This document shows positions 47,021-56,933 of a DNA stretch of 64,000 nucleotides, one piece after another. Origin of the DNA: Diphasiastrum complanatum (lineage: Eukaryota; Streptophyta; Lycopodiopsida; Lycopodiales; Lycopodiaceae). The notes beneath the pieces are model-generated. The model saw only the letters and a program-made list of their open reading frames with translations. It did not search any database and was not told the DNA's origin. How positions within the stretch are numbered: position 1 is the stretch's first letter; each line of letters begins with the position of its first letter. The position numbers and the translations under genes are program-made. Location of the stretch: positions 34,720,804 through 34,784,803 of the forward strand of contig CM055097.1 of assembly GCA_029204225.1 (NCBI GenBank), in the 5' to 3' direction.

Positions 47021-47164
47021 TTATCCCCCACCAAAATTGGTGGCTGTCCCACGACACCTCGCGAGATTTATTCACTTTGGGCTTTGATTGGCCTCACGTC
47101 GTACTTTGATTAGGTGATATTGTACCTTCTCGATCCAGCTGGATCACCTTCTAGCTGATCAAGG
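47021..47164 (-). pseudogene. End of an H-type internal region with small-ORF remnant
   Basis: On the minus strand the bases before the LTR match 17,526-17,643: GAGAAGGTACAATATCACCT corresponds to the EKVQYHL codons of the ORF at 17,327-17,566, and GGTGTCGTGGGACAGCCACC to the purine-rich stretch just before that LTR. The rest of the ORF is missing, and a small deletion shifts the frame. Confidence 0.55.
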
Positions 47165-47262
47165 TATTCTCTGAGCCCAAATCTACTATGCGTTGTTCCA
47201 TTTCTTTTTTCCTATCTAGCATAGACTGGATCACATGTGCAAGGTTAGAAACTAAACCGAGT
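47165..47262 (-). repeat. Fragment of the G gene family
   Basis: About 98 bases match 59,040-59,142, with GTTGTTCCATTT, TATCTAGCATA-ACTG-ATCAC and GCAAGG-T-GA-ACTAAACC in common. Here the fragment is fused to the 5'-truncated pol of Copia F, so an ORF beginning at 47,188 is a chimera of antisense G and sense RT. Confidence 0.65.
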
Positions 47263-47767
47263 GCACAGGCAACCAGACAATGGTATAGAAAGAAGGACAA
47301 AGCACTATGTTCCTTAGGCTTCAAACCTCTAGTTGTTGAGTCAAATGTCTATATCAAGCATGTCCAAAATGAAATAATCATTTTAGTTGTCTATGTTGAT
47401 GACACGCTTATCTTCTCAAGAAGAGATAAGTTAATTTCAGATGTCAAAAGAGACATTTTTGAAATATTTGAGATCGCTGACCTAGGAGAAGCTAAAATCT
47501 ATCTAGGCTTGCAGATCCATAGAGACTTTGAAGGTGGTAAGTTGTATCTTCACCAACAAAAGTACACTCTGAAGATCATTGAAAACTTCAACATGCTCGA
47601 ATGCAAAGGTGTGCATACTCCCATGATACCTAGAACAATACTGAGCAAGGCAGATTGTTTGCAGACTCTCGAGAAAGAGAAACGAATGGCCAAAACACCC
47701 TATTGTAGGCTAATTGGATCATTGTTATATCTAGCAGACAACACCAGACCTAATATAGCGTTTGCAG
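47263..47767 (+). pseudogene. Copia F RT, left part, cut by element E
   Basis: The plus strand reads QWYRKKDKALCSLGFKPL, then IILVVYVDDTLIFSRRDK with the RT active site (47,388-47,399), EIFEIADLGEAKIYLGLQI, and YCRLIGSLLYLADNTRPN up to IAFAV, where element E begins. The frame stays open to the junction. Everything upstream of the RT thumb, including the first catalytic Asp block, is missing. This half would join the right part at 50,784 with no loss of reading frame. Confidence 0.82.
47763..47767. repeat. Target duplication TGCAG, left of element E
   Basis: TGCAG here and again at 50,784-50,788, directly outside the two LTRs. Confidence 0.9.
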
Positions 47768-48067
47768 TGTTAGAATTACTATTAATGGGCATTGCCACTT
47801 TGTTATTTATAGACATACTTGAAATGTAATAGATAAATGTGAAAAAAAGGCCAAATGTGCCTAAAGTCAAGTTTGATATATTTTGGGCCCATCCCAATGT
47901 GAAATGGGCTGAGGTCTTTTATGAAGAGGTGTAACCTCTACCTCTCTCTCACGTACTGCATTCCTCTCATATTGTAGTGTGCAAGTTTAAGGAAATAGCA
48001 ATGGTGTTCTCTCTCTCTCCTCTTGTGCTATGTGAATGCATGTGTGCATGCTCTGATTTCACACACA
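47768..48067 (+). repeat. 5' LTR of element E
   Basis: 300 bp, TGTTAGAATTACTATT ... TTTCACACACA. Confidence 0.92.
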
Positions 48068-48080
48068 TGGTATCAGAGCC
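48068..48080 (+). promoter_or_regulatory. Primer-binding site of element E
   Basis: TGGTATCAGAGCC directly after the LTR, the exact complement expected for plant initiator-Met tRNA. Confidence 0.93.
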
Positions 48081-49203
48081 ATCTATGGCTAAAACTTGAA
48101 TGATCCTGGCATGCAGTTTGATTCTCAGAAGTTTTGGTAGCATGTTATTTGTTGTGTTTCTAGTTTTGTTAATAAACAGAGATTTTGTCTCTAATTTATG
48201 TTTTTTGTTTGTAGGACATAGGATGATTCTGCTTTTGTACAGAATGAAAATGAAAATGATGCGAGGCAGATACTGGTGAGAAAGAGGCGCATGCAGATGG
48301 ACATGGGAAGACGGATTCTGTATAGCAGGGTGCCGATCTAGAGAGTGTGCAGAGATGGCGCGAGCAAGCCCAATACAAATGTGAAAGAGAAGAAATCGCT
48401 CAATCTGGTTATGTCAATGGATGAAAGCCAGCCTCGATCCGATGGAAGGAAGTGTGTGTGTGAGGCAAGTAGCGAGCGAGTCTGGGCAACGCGTGAAGAA
48501 GAGCGTGAAGCCCGTGAATGAAGGAGAGAGCGTCGAACCCGTTGAAAGCATATGGGAGAGATGACCCGTCGAAAAATCGGGTGCCCACAAATGAAAGAAA
48601 ATCGGGTGCCCACAAATGAATCAGTTGAAAGTAAACTATTTGACGATTTTCTCAAGTTTCTAACGACATTTTTAAAAATCTAAAGTTTGGGTCCCTAAGG
48701 GCTGTCTTACAGTTTTAAGACAGACCCACTGTGTCAAAATTTGGGGAAAACGCAAAACAGAGGCTTAATTGTGCATACAGAATCCGTTTCTGTTAGAACA
48801 GAAGCTGTACATGACTGTTCTAAAATGTTTAAGCCTTGTTTTGAACCAAAATCCTAATGATTTAGTGATTAGCATAAAACTTATTAAGTTTTTAGTGTGG
48901 AGACCTCCATTTTTCATTAGGGACAGCAAAGATTTTTCTGAAAAATGTCAATGTGAAACTTGTTAAAAGCTTATCAAAAGCTAGTATTTGATTGTCATGC
49001 TAAGTACAGAACATACATAGAATGAAGTGGATGTTTTTCAAGAAATTAAGAGGTCAAATTGGTTTTATGAACTAACCAAGTGATAAGCCTAGTTGAGGTG
49101 ACGTCTTATGCCCTCTCCCTGGTTACATGCATTTATCATTAGTTAGCTAAGTAAAACACTTGCAAAAATTTCCTGAAACTAAATTGATCATTCATTTACG
49201 TCA
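48081..49203 (+). other. 5' leader of element E
   Basis: Over 1.1 kb without gag sequence. The part at about 48,230-48,640 is less AT-rich than its surroundings and contains a 24-bp tandem pair (AAAATCGGGTGCCCACAAAT at 48,573 and 48,598). Origin unknown; a captured sequence is possible. Confidence 0.5.
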
Positions 49204-50039
49204 TTGAAGTTGGCTATAATGGATCAAAGGACTTCATTTGATAAACTTGATGGTAAGAACTTTCACATATGGCAAATCAAGATGAGATTATTATTGACTG
49301 AGAAAAATCTGTGGGATCTTGTTGAGGGTTCCAAAGCTAAGCAAGAAGATTCAGGTGATTATTCTAGTATTGATTTGTGTGATAAGAGAGCTGCTGCTTA
49401 CATTGGTCTTGGTTTGGCTGATTATCAAATTCATCATTTGGACCAATCTAAGACTGCTCATGAAATATGGCAATCATTGGAAGCTATAATCGGAGCACGT
49501 TCGAAAAATATTAAAATCCTTCTTAAGCAGCAATTTTTCGCATTAAAGCTAGAAAGTGGAATGAGCTTGAATGATCATGTGAATAGTATGAAGTCAATAA
49601 TGAATCAGTTTGTTGGAATTGGTTCTAATGTTCCCGAAGATGATGTTATGGTCGTGCTATTGAATAGCATGCCGGCTGAGTATAGTAATGTCATTTTTAC
49701 ACTTGGAAACTTACCTAATCAGTCATTAGATATGATGATAGCTTCATTACTTGAAGAAGAACGTAGGATGCAACATTTTGTTGTTACAATCTCTTCATAT
49801 GAAGTTGCTTCAAATGGAAAGCTAATCAGAATAGTAAATCTAAAAGTGATGAAGGCAGTTCTAAGAGTAAAAAGAATGTTGAATGCCATTATTGTGAAAA
49901 GATGGGACATTATAAGAACCAATGTTTAAAGATGAAAGTGGATCTTAAGTCAAAGAAGTCCACTAAAAGTGATAAAGAAAAAGAGGAAGTGAACCTAACA
50001 GTTGTAGCTAAAAAGTCTTATGACGAAGCAGATGCTTGA
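49204..50039 (+). pseudogene. Gag of element E, one frameshift before the zinc knuckle
   Basis: The likely start is the second Met (MDQRTSFDKLDGKNFHIW, 49,219). The gag core runs open through IWQSLEAIIGARSKN, NDHVNSMKSIMNQFVGI and LLNSMPAEYSNVI to about 49,815. There a one-base change moves the frame, so the apparent ORF ends at 49,929. In the other frame the protein continues with a serine-lysine linker and the zinc knuckle CHYCEKMGHYKNQC (49,881-49,925) to a TGA near 50,037. Gag forms the particle that packages element RNA, and the knuckle binds it. Confidence 0.85.
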
Positions 50040-50487
50040 TAATAAATTTGTGCACATGTACTTTATCTTCTATGAGATTCAAAAAGTTGTTGCAGGATTG
50101 CTAAACTTGGAATAAGTATCATAGAAGATGGTTCCTTGGATGCAGAAGTAAGGTGATATCTTCAATATGAGGCAGTTTGCAGATGCATTTGCAGTTTCAG
50201 GAATGATATTATCCTTGGCATAGCTCTTGGACATGATGTAGTGAGCAATTTGTTTGCAGATTCTAGTGGATGTTTGGCTCAAGCGAGGGTGATGGAATTG
50301 TTCCACACATTCTCCATTTGATGACATCAAATTTTTGCACGAATTGCTAGCATAAATGCCACATCAGTAGAGTTAGGAGTATAATGTACTTTCAGTGTGA
50401 TGTACTTGGTTAAGCATGAAGTAACACCTCTAACAAAGCTATCATTGAGGGAGGGTGTTAGAATTACTATTAATCATTGAGGGAGGG
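50040..50487 (+). other. 3' untranslated part of element E, with duplicated purine tract
   Basis: No coding sequence. At the end, about 33 bases (ATTGAGGGAGGG plus the first bases of the LTR, GTGTTAGAATTACTATTAAT) occur twice, at about 50,443-50,475 and 50,476-50,507. Confidence 0.75.
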
Positions 50488-50783
50488 TGTTAGAATTACT
50501 ATTAATGGGCAATGCCACTTTGTTATTTATAGACATACTTGAAATGTAATAGATAAATGTGATAAAGGCCAAATGTGCCTAACGTCAAGTTTGATATATT
50601 TTGGGCCCATCCCAATCTGAAATGGGCTGAGGTCTTTTATGAAGAGGTGTAACCTCTACCTCTCTCTCACGTACTGCATTCCTCTCATATTGTAGTGTGC
50701 AAGTTAAAGGAAATAGAAATGGTGTTCTCTCTCCCCTCTTGTGCTATGTGAATGCATATGTGCATGCACTGATTTCACACACA
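50488..50783 (+). repeat. 3' LTR of element E
   Basis: 296 bp, partner of 47,768-48,067, followed by TGCAG. Confidence 0.92.
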
Positions 50784-51399
50784 TGCAGTATACAGGTTGA
50801 GCCAATATAATTAGAACCCAGGATCGTTGCATTGGAAGTTAGCAAAAAGAGTACTACAATTTCTCCAGGAAATGAAAGACTATGGGCTGTGTTATTCAAA
50901 GGAAGCTGGATTTCACATCGAATCTTATAGTGACGCAAGCTGGGCATCCATGAAGGATGATAGCAAAAGTATTTCAGGAGGTTGTACTCTAGTATCTGGC
51001 GCAGCCATACTCTGGATAAGCAAGAAGCAAACCGCAATAGCTCTATCTTCCTGTGAAGCGAAATATGTAGTAGCAGCCAAGATGACAAACGAGTTGATCT
51101 GGATCAAACAGATATTGGAAGAATTTGATGAATCTATATCTAAACCTTATGTCTTGTTAATGGATAACACTTCAACAATCTATCTTACGAAAGATCCTGT
51201 ATTTCATTTGAAAACGAAGCACATAGCTATCAAGTATCATGTTATTTGAGACTTAGTCAAAAAGAAGATATTGAAGACAGCCTTCATACCCACAGAGTAA
51301 ATGATAGCTGATATCTTTACAAAGCCACTCAGTAAAGCTTCGTTCGAGAAGTAGCGAAGAAGATTGGGGTTAATTCAACTACCCACTTTGAGAGGGAGC
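50784..51399 (+). pseudogene. Copia F RNase H, right part
   Basis: The reading interrupted at 47,767 resumes here: a stop after SQYN, then LHWKLAKRVLQFLQEMKDYG, YSDASWASMKDDSKS (RNase H first Asp, near 50,930), LSSCEAKYVVAAK, LLMDNTSTIYLTKDPVFHL and KTKHIAIKYHVI. After it come stops in place of Arg and Gln codons and the C-terminal ADIFTKPLSKASFEK (51,310-51,354). The purine tract GAGAGGGAGC ends at 51,399. Four stops in the last 120 codons and the missing 5' half make F inactive. Confidence 0.8.
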
Positions 51400-51910
51400 T
51401 GTAGAACACCTGATCAGACATATCTTGATTCTACTAACAAAGTGCACAGTTTACTTGACAAAGATGAGAAACGAATCTTGAACTTGAAACATTTCTATTC
51501 GTGGACATATTTCTTATGGTGACTCAAAAGATTCACGAAGGATTCGCGAAATATCATGTTTTTTGTTCAAACCTTATCTGTCACAAACAATTCGTGAAAT
51601 ATTCTAGATTCTTCTACAAGCTCAAATTTGTCAACTGTTGTGAACAATTTGCGAAATACAAAGCTATGACAAAGAGACAAACTGTAATGAACAATTCGCA
51701 AACAAAAAATTTTCAAGCCTGAAAACAAAGGAGGCTCAATTTTTGGAGATACGAATTTCTCCAAAAACGAATTTTGCTATACACGAATTTTTGGAGACAC
51801 TTGAAACGAATTTCGCTAGAAACAAATTGTTATTTATTATGATTATCGCTGTTATTATGGGATTGATGCCTTATAATATTCGACTGGAAGATGGCTAATC
51901 AGCCTGCATG
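51400..51910 (+). repeat. 3' LTR region of Copia F, cut by element D
   Basis: It starts TGTAGAACACCTGATCAGAC after a purine tract, as expected for a Copia 3' LTR. No partner LTR is present because F lacks its 5' half, so its length is unknown. It contains several TTCGCGAAAT, TTCGTGAAAT and TTTGCGAAAT words (51,542, 51,591, 51,648), near-palindromes of the TTCnnGAA type. Element D interrupts it at GTTTA. Confidence 0.6.
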
Positions 51911-51915
51911 GTTTA
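51911..51915. repeat. Target duplication GTTTA, left of element D
   Basis: GTTTA here and at 56,934-56,938, directly outside the LTRs of D. Confidence 0.93.
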
Positions 51916-52724
51916 TGTGAGAAATTGGCAAAAATCTAGCTTGGTATTTTTTATGATAGAAGTTTGTAAGTGAATCTCACATGTGTGGAGGATGTTCCCA
52001 CGTGTGGACAATTGTAAAGTAAATCAAAATGTTTGATATAGGGGTCTCATAGAATTTCATAGTCAAGCATTTAGGTGTAGGATGTTGATAGGGTCAAATT
52101 TGGCATAGATGGCAAATTATCCATTTCCACTTGTAATGCCAATATTGAGCCAAACTTGTGCCAATTAGAGTGTAGACAAGTGTCATGCTTTTGTTTGATG
52201 AAGCTTAAGAGGTCCAATAGGATTTAGAGGTGGAACCTTGTGAGGTCCAATAGAAAATTGAGGTGTGCTTGAATATAGTCCAATAGAATTTAGAGGTGCA
52301 TGGATCAATGGTCCAATAGGATTAAGAGGTGGCAAAGTGTGATCCAATCATAGTTAAGCATAGTGGTAGCTCATGAATCTATTAGTATCATTGTACTCCT
52401 CCTTTTGGATCTAATTGATTTTGAGATTGAGTGGATTTTGAGTGTCATTGAATTTCTAGCTTTCTCTCTCTACCCGAGAGCTCATGATGGTTTTTCTCTC
52501 TCTACCCGAGGAGAGCAGCTTGTTTTTACTTAGAATACTTTTGGAACACTTCCCACACGTGTGAGTGAGAGTTGGAAGTGATTGAATGCATGTAGTAGTG
52601 TGTTTTTGCCATAGAATCAAAGATAGATCTTGAATCTCAATCTAGTCTTGATCTTGGTGCATCTACACACCTTAGGAGATCACAAGTACATGCAGTGGAC
52701 AATCCACACGTGTGAAATTCAACA
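51916..52724 (+). repeat. 5' LTR of element D
   Basis: 809 bp, TGTGAGAAATTGG ... GAAATTCAACA. It carries CACGTGTGG words near 52,009, 52,555 and 52,707, and two CTCTACCCGAG words near 52,470 and 52,500. Confidence 0.93.
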
Positions 52725-52737
52725 TGGTATCAGAGCC
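52725..52737 (+). promoter_or_regulatory. Primer-binding site of element D
   Basis: TGGTATCAGAGCC directly after the LTR. Confidence 0.95.
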
Positions 52738-53481
52738 TACCTAAGGTTACCATGCATTTTGATCCATTTGAGTGAAAACTATTCATCAATCTTGAGCTAG
52801 AAATTGTCAAGGCCCATTTTCCTAGCTATCTTGTTCAATTTTGGATCAAAAGAGATCAAAAGGACATTGATTGGGTCTGACCTGGTACTGTACGGAATCA
52901 GGTGCTCATACACGTGTGAGGAGCATCCAATTTCAGTTTGGGAGTTCTCTTTCATGTTTGATCCAAAAATCTTGCTAGATAGCTTGTTTTGAAGCTATTT
53001 TTGTCTAGTTTCTGATGCAATCAATTTCATTCAATTTGGTTGAGCCAATCAAAAGTTATAAGCTTTTGAAGAGGGTTAGGTAGGGCACCTAGACCTGGGT
53101 GGACACATTTGGTTTGGTCAAAAGATTGCTTGTTTGATCCAAAATCACAGTTGAATGCTTACCAATCTCATCTATATGTGATCTAGGCACTGTTTTGAGA
53201 TCTTAGCCATTTTGTTTCATGCAATATCATTGTATTTGAGTCAAATTTGGTTTCTTAGTGTATTTCACACGTGCTAAGAGTGTTTGATCCTAACTTTGCC
53301 CATACTCCATCATTTGATGTGAAGTAGATCTAGTTTTGGAGAGATTGAGATAGCTAGTGAGAATCATCTCACAGTTTGTTGCAAGATCTTGCATAGGAGA
53401 TGGTAGCACACCATTATTGGATCCTATAGTGAGAGACAAGCAACATTTTTTGTTCATCACTTTTATTTATCTCCACTTAAC
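52738..53481 (+). other. 5' leader of element D
   Basis: 744 bases without a supported gene; one G-box-like ACACGTGTGAG lies near 52,911. Confidence 0.6.
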
Positions 53482-55995
53482 ATGACTTCAATGAGTTCAT
53501 ACTTGTTGCAACCAAGTGAGAGATTGTCTACTTCCAATTATTCAATATGGAAGTTGAGGATGGAGTCCATCTTGATACTCCAAGATGTAATGGACATTGT
53601 AATTGGGATTGAGGAGGAGCCTCAAGTCCTTCAAGAAGTACAAAAATACAAGAAGAGGGCTAGGATGGCTCTCCACTACATTAAGATGAATGTCTCTAAT
53701 GAGATATTGACAGAGATTGGTGATTGTTCTACATCCAAGGAAGCTTGGGATTGTCTCAAGTCCATCTATGAGGCTAAGAACACCTCTAGGCTCCTCACTC
53801 TTAGAAATCAAATATCACAAAGTAGTCAAAAGAGTGATGAGAGTGCATCTAATTATGTTTTGAGAGTCAAGGATATTCATAGGGAGCTTGCATGTATTGG
53901 TGAATCAATCAATCAAAGTAAGCTAGTCCAAGTCATTCTCAATGGCTTGAGAGATGAATATGACAACCTTGTCCAATCCTATGCCATTAAGGAGGAGCTA
54001 CCAAGTTTGGAGGCCCTTCAAAGTGTGCTTATTTCTGAAGAATCAAGACAAGAGTACAAACTCTTGAGGATGGACAAGCTATCACTCAATCATGATGATG
54101 GCAAAGTTCTATTTGCCAAGCACAAAGAGAGGAGTAAGAAGCAACACCATCACTTCTCTAATGACAAAGCTAAAGACCAAGATGAAGAGGAGGAGGAGGA
54201 TACCTATCATGCTTCTACTTCAAATCTCAAGAAGAAGAAGATCAAGTGCTTTTATTGTGGCAAGAAAGGCCATTATGCCACCAATTGCTTCAAGAAGAAG
54301 AATCAACTCAATCAAGCCAACATCACCAATGAGAAAGAAGACTATATTGCAAGTGATGGAAAAGGCTCTCTTATGGCATCAAGCTTCTCCTCTTCCACCT
54401 TCAACAAGGATGACTCATGGTATATTGATAGTGGAGCATCTTCACATATGTGTGTCTCCAAGCACTCTTTTTCATCTATTATGCCTTATGATGGAGTCAA
54501 GAAGACTATATACTTTGGAAGTAAGCATGAGTGCAATATTGAAGGAGTAGGGATTATTCCCTTGAAGCTTGCATCTTCTAAAGATCTCTTTCTCAACAAT
54601 GTTCTTATTGTCGCAAAGCTTACAAAGAACATCTTAAGTGTTGGCCAACTTCTTGATAGTGGCTTGGATGTCAATTTCAATATTGACAATTGTGTGATTA
54701 AGAAGGATGGTGAAGGCATCTACAAATTGGATCCAAGTGAGAGTGCAAACTCTCTTGATGTTTCTTATATGTCCAATATTTCAAAGGAGGATGATCACAC
54801 AAGATGCACATATCTTCTCTCTTCAAGTATTATGGTGTATGATTATTCCTTATTATTCAAAGCCTTGAGGAGTATTGGAGCTCTTGAAGGAATAGCACCA
54901 TATGAAGTTTTATTCAAGATAAAGCCTAAGGTTGATCACCTTAGTGAACTTGGTAGTGCTTGCTTTGCACATATTCCCTTGGAAACAAGAAGGAAGGATG
55001 ATCCAAGCTCATGGATCATGATTGGATACTCATCCATCAAGGAGGCCTTTAGTGCCTTTACACTCTCTATTTCAAAAGTGATTGTGAATAGAGATGTCAC
55101 ATTTCATAAAGATTCAATCTTGGAAGTGGCCGAGATCAAGGCTTCTCAAGAAGCATCACAAGTTATCTTTTTTGAAGGTATTCAAGTTATGATGGGGCCA
55201 ATGTGTGAGGAGGAGTTTCTTCTTCATATGATTTCAAGAAGATCTTCAAGATGCATTGCCGAGTCTTTATGGCTCACCTTACATGGCAAAGAGGGGCATC
55301 TTTCATGTTGTATCTACTACAACACATTCATATATGCTTCTCTTCCTTTGCTTGAAATGCTATCTTGCTTCATTGAATTTTTTGGATCTCAAAGTTCAAG
55401 AAAAGCTATACTAGTTTTGTATGATGCTTATGGTATGGACATGTTTCTTGTCATTATTGACTTAGATGTGTTTCCAATACTTTTTGAAAGCAAGATATTG
55501 TATTGTCAAAAGTATGCTCTTGGTTCTAGTAAGAACAAGATTGAGCTTGGTACTCACTTTTTTGAAAATCATGTTTTCACATGTTTTGAGGCAAATTGTA
55601 AACTCCTCTTGAGATTAAGTGAAGCATCCAAAGTGGACACTTACATCCTTGAGAGAGTAACTAGCCTAAAAAAGATCAAGATAGTCTTTGATATCAAGAT
55701 TAGATCCATCATGGATATAGTTCATTGTATGTGGACTAGTCAAGCTAGAAAGCATAATCTTGATAATCATCATTGTTTCACATCTTATGATCTTGATCTC
55801 CATAATCCTTATGAGGCTTGGAAGCCTCAGATTTCTCTATTTATGGTGCATCCATCATGCAAGTGGAACTTTCAAGGCAAAGATCATCATCAAGCATGGA
55901 GGAAGCCCATGATAATAGTGGCATATTGGTGGAGCACTCTTCAAAGGCATTGGCAAGAGATCTCTACCAAAGAGATCTTATCATGGATATGGTGA
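53482..55995 (+). CDS. Gag-protease-partial integrase frame of element D, 837 codons
   Basis: Gag 1-220 (NYSIWKLRMESILILQD near 19), zinc knuckle CFYCGKKGHYATNC 256-269, protease DSGASSHM 316-323 and NNVLIVAKLTKNILSVG near 372. At about 430 the frame jumps: only DDHTRCTYLLSSSIMVYDY remains of the integrase core and none of its three catalytic acids are seen. The integrase C-terminal piece follows (GIAPYEVLFKIKPKVDHL, then KVIVNRDVTFHKD near 532-544). Residues 585-620 align with the linker before RT in element B (SRRSSRCIAESLWLTLHGKE). The last 220 residues show no RT motif; one phrase, NKIELGTHFFENHV, faintly resembles the RNase H end. Yet the whole frame is free of stops. Confidence 0.85.
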   Translation: MTSMSSYLLQPSERLSTSNYSIWKLRMESILILQDVMDIVIGIEEEPQVLQEVQKYKKRARMALHYIKMNVSNEILTEIGDCSTSKEAWDCLKSIYEAKNTSRLLTLRNQISQSSQKSDESASNYVLRVKDIHRELACIGESINQSKLVQVILNGLRDEYDNLVQSYAIKEELPSLEALQSVLISEESRQEYKLLRMDKLSLNHDDGKVLFAKHKERSKKQHHHFSNDKAKDQDEEEEEDTYHASTSNLKKKKIKCFYCGKKGHYATNCFKKKNQLNQANITNEKEDYIASDGKGSLMASSFSSSTFNKDDSWYIDSGASSHMCVSKHSFSSIMPYDGVKKTIYFGSKHECNIEGVGIIPLKLASSKDLFLNNVLIVAKLTKNILSVGQLLDSGLDVNFNIDNCVIKKDGEGIYKLDPSESANSLDVSYMSNISKEDDHTRCTYLLSSSIMVYDYSLLFKALRSIGALEGIAPYEVLFKIKPKVDHLSELGSACFAHIPLETRRKDDPSSWIMIGYSSIKEAFSAFTLSISKVIVNRDVTFHKDSILEVAEIKASQEASQVIFFEGIQVMMGPMCEEEFLLHMISRRSSRCIAESLWLTLHGKEGHLSCCIYYNTFIYASLPLLEMLSCFIEFFGSQSSRKAILVLYDAYGMDMFLVIIDLDVFPILFESKILYCQKYALGSSKNKIELGTHFFENHVFTCFEANCKLLLRLSEASKVDTYILERVTSLKKIKIVFDIKIRSIMDIVHCMWTSQARKHNLDNHHCFTSYDLDLHNPYEAWKPQISLFMVHPSCKWNFQGKDHHQAWRKPMIIVAYWWSTLQRHWQEISTKEILSWIW

Positions 55996-56121
55996 GGGTG
56001 CTGCTATGATGGATCCCTTGGCTGATCTTCACTTCTTATGCATACCAAAGGATCCACTCAAAAAGATTTACAAACTTCTCAAGTGATCTAGTACCTTTCC
56101 AAGCTATTTTTTGAGGAGGAG
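55996..56121 (+). pseudogene. RNase H end remnant and purine tract of element D
   Basis: In another frame PLADLHFLCIPKDPLKKIYK (about 56,015-56,075) corresponds to the Copia RNase H terminus LADLFTKPLPKDSF. The purine tract TTTTTTGAGGAGGAG ends at 56,121. The remnant shows that an RNase H domain was once present. Confidence 0.55.
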
Positions 56122-56933
56122 TGTGAGAAATTGGCAAAAATCTAGCTTGGTATTTTTTATGATAGAAGTTTGTAAGTGAATCTCACATGTGTAGAGGATG
56201 TTCCCACATGTGGACAATTGTAAAGTAAATCAAAATTTTTGATATAGGGGTCTCATAGAATTTCATAGTCAAGCATTTAGGTGTAGGATGTTGATAGGGT
56301 CAAATTTGGCATAGATGGCAAATTATCCATTCCCCTTGTAATGCCAATATTGAGCCAAACTTGTGCCAATTAGAGTGTAGACAAGTGTCATGCTTTTGTT
56401 TGATGAAGCTTAAGAGGTCTAATAGGATTTAGAGGTGGAACCTTGTGAGGTCCAATAGAAAATTGAGGTGTGCTTGAATATAGTCCAATAGAATTTAGAG
56501 GTGCATGGATCAATGGTCCAATAGGATTAAGAGGTGGCAAAGTGTGATCCCATCATAGTTAAGCATAGTGGTAGCTCATGAATCTATTAGTATCATTGTA
56601 CTCCTCCTTTTGGATCTAATTGATTTTGAGATTGAGTGGATTTTGAGTGTCCTTGAATTTCTAGCTTTCTCTCTCTACCCGAGAGCTCATGATGGTTTTT
56701 CTCTCTCTACCCGAGGAGAGCAGCTTGGTTTTACTTAGAATACTTTTGGAACACTTCCCACACGTGTGAGTGAGAGTTGGAAGTGATTGAATGCATGCAT
56801 GTAGTAGTGTGTTTTTGCCATAGAATCAAAGATAGATCTTGAATCTCAATCTAGTCTTGATCTTGGTGCATCTACACACCTTAGGAGATCACAAGTACAT
56901 GTAGTGGACAATCCACACGTGTGAAATTCAACA
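56122..56933 (+). repeat. 3' LTR of element D
   Basis: 812 bp, partner of 51,916-52,724; an extra ATGC near 56,790 accounts for part of the length difference. Confidence 0.93.

Larger units (their letters stand above)
47768..50783 (+). mobile_element. Gag-only LTR element E (TR-GAG type)
   Basis: LTRs at 47,768-48,067 and 50,488-50,783 (about 96-97% alike by eye), perfect 5-bp target duplication TGCAG, primer-binding site after the left LTR and purine tract TTGAGGGAGGG before the right one. The 2.4-kb internal region encodes only gag; no protease, integrase or RT motif is visible. Such elements are known from plants as terminal-repeat retrotransposons with a GAG domain, which depend on a related full element. 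E is inserted in the RT of Copia F. Confidence 0.9.
51916..56933 (+). mobile_element. Copia derivative D, recent insertion without RT core
   Basis: LTRs at 51,916-52,724 and 56,122-56,933 differ at only a handful of positions by eye, target duplication GTTTA is perfect, and primer-binding site and purine tract are intact, so this is a young insertion. The internal 837-codon frame has gag, zinc knuckle, protease and the integrase C-terminal part, but the integrase catalytic core and RT are missing. It is related to element B (similar LTR start, purine tract and gag) and probably moved with proteins from such an element. Confidence 0.93.
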
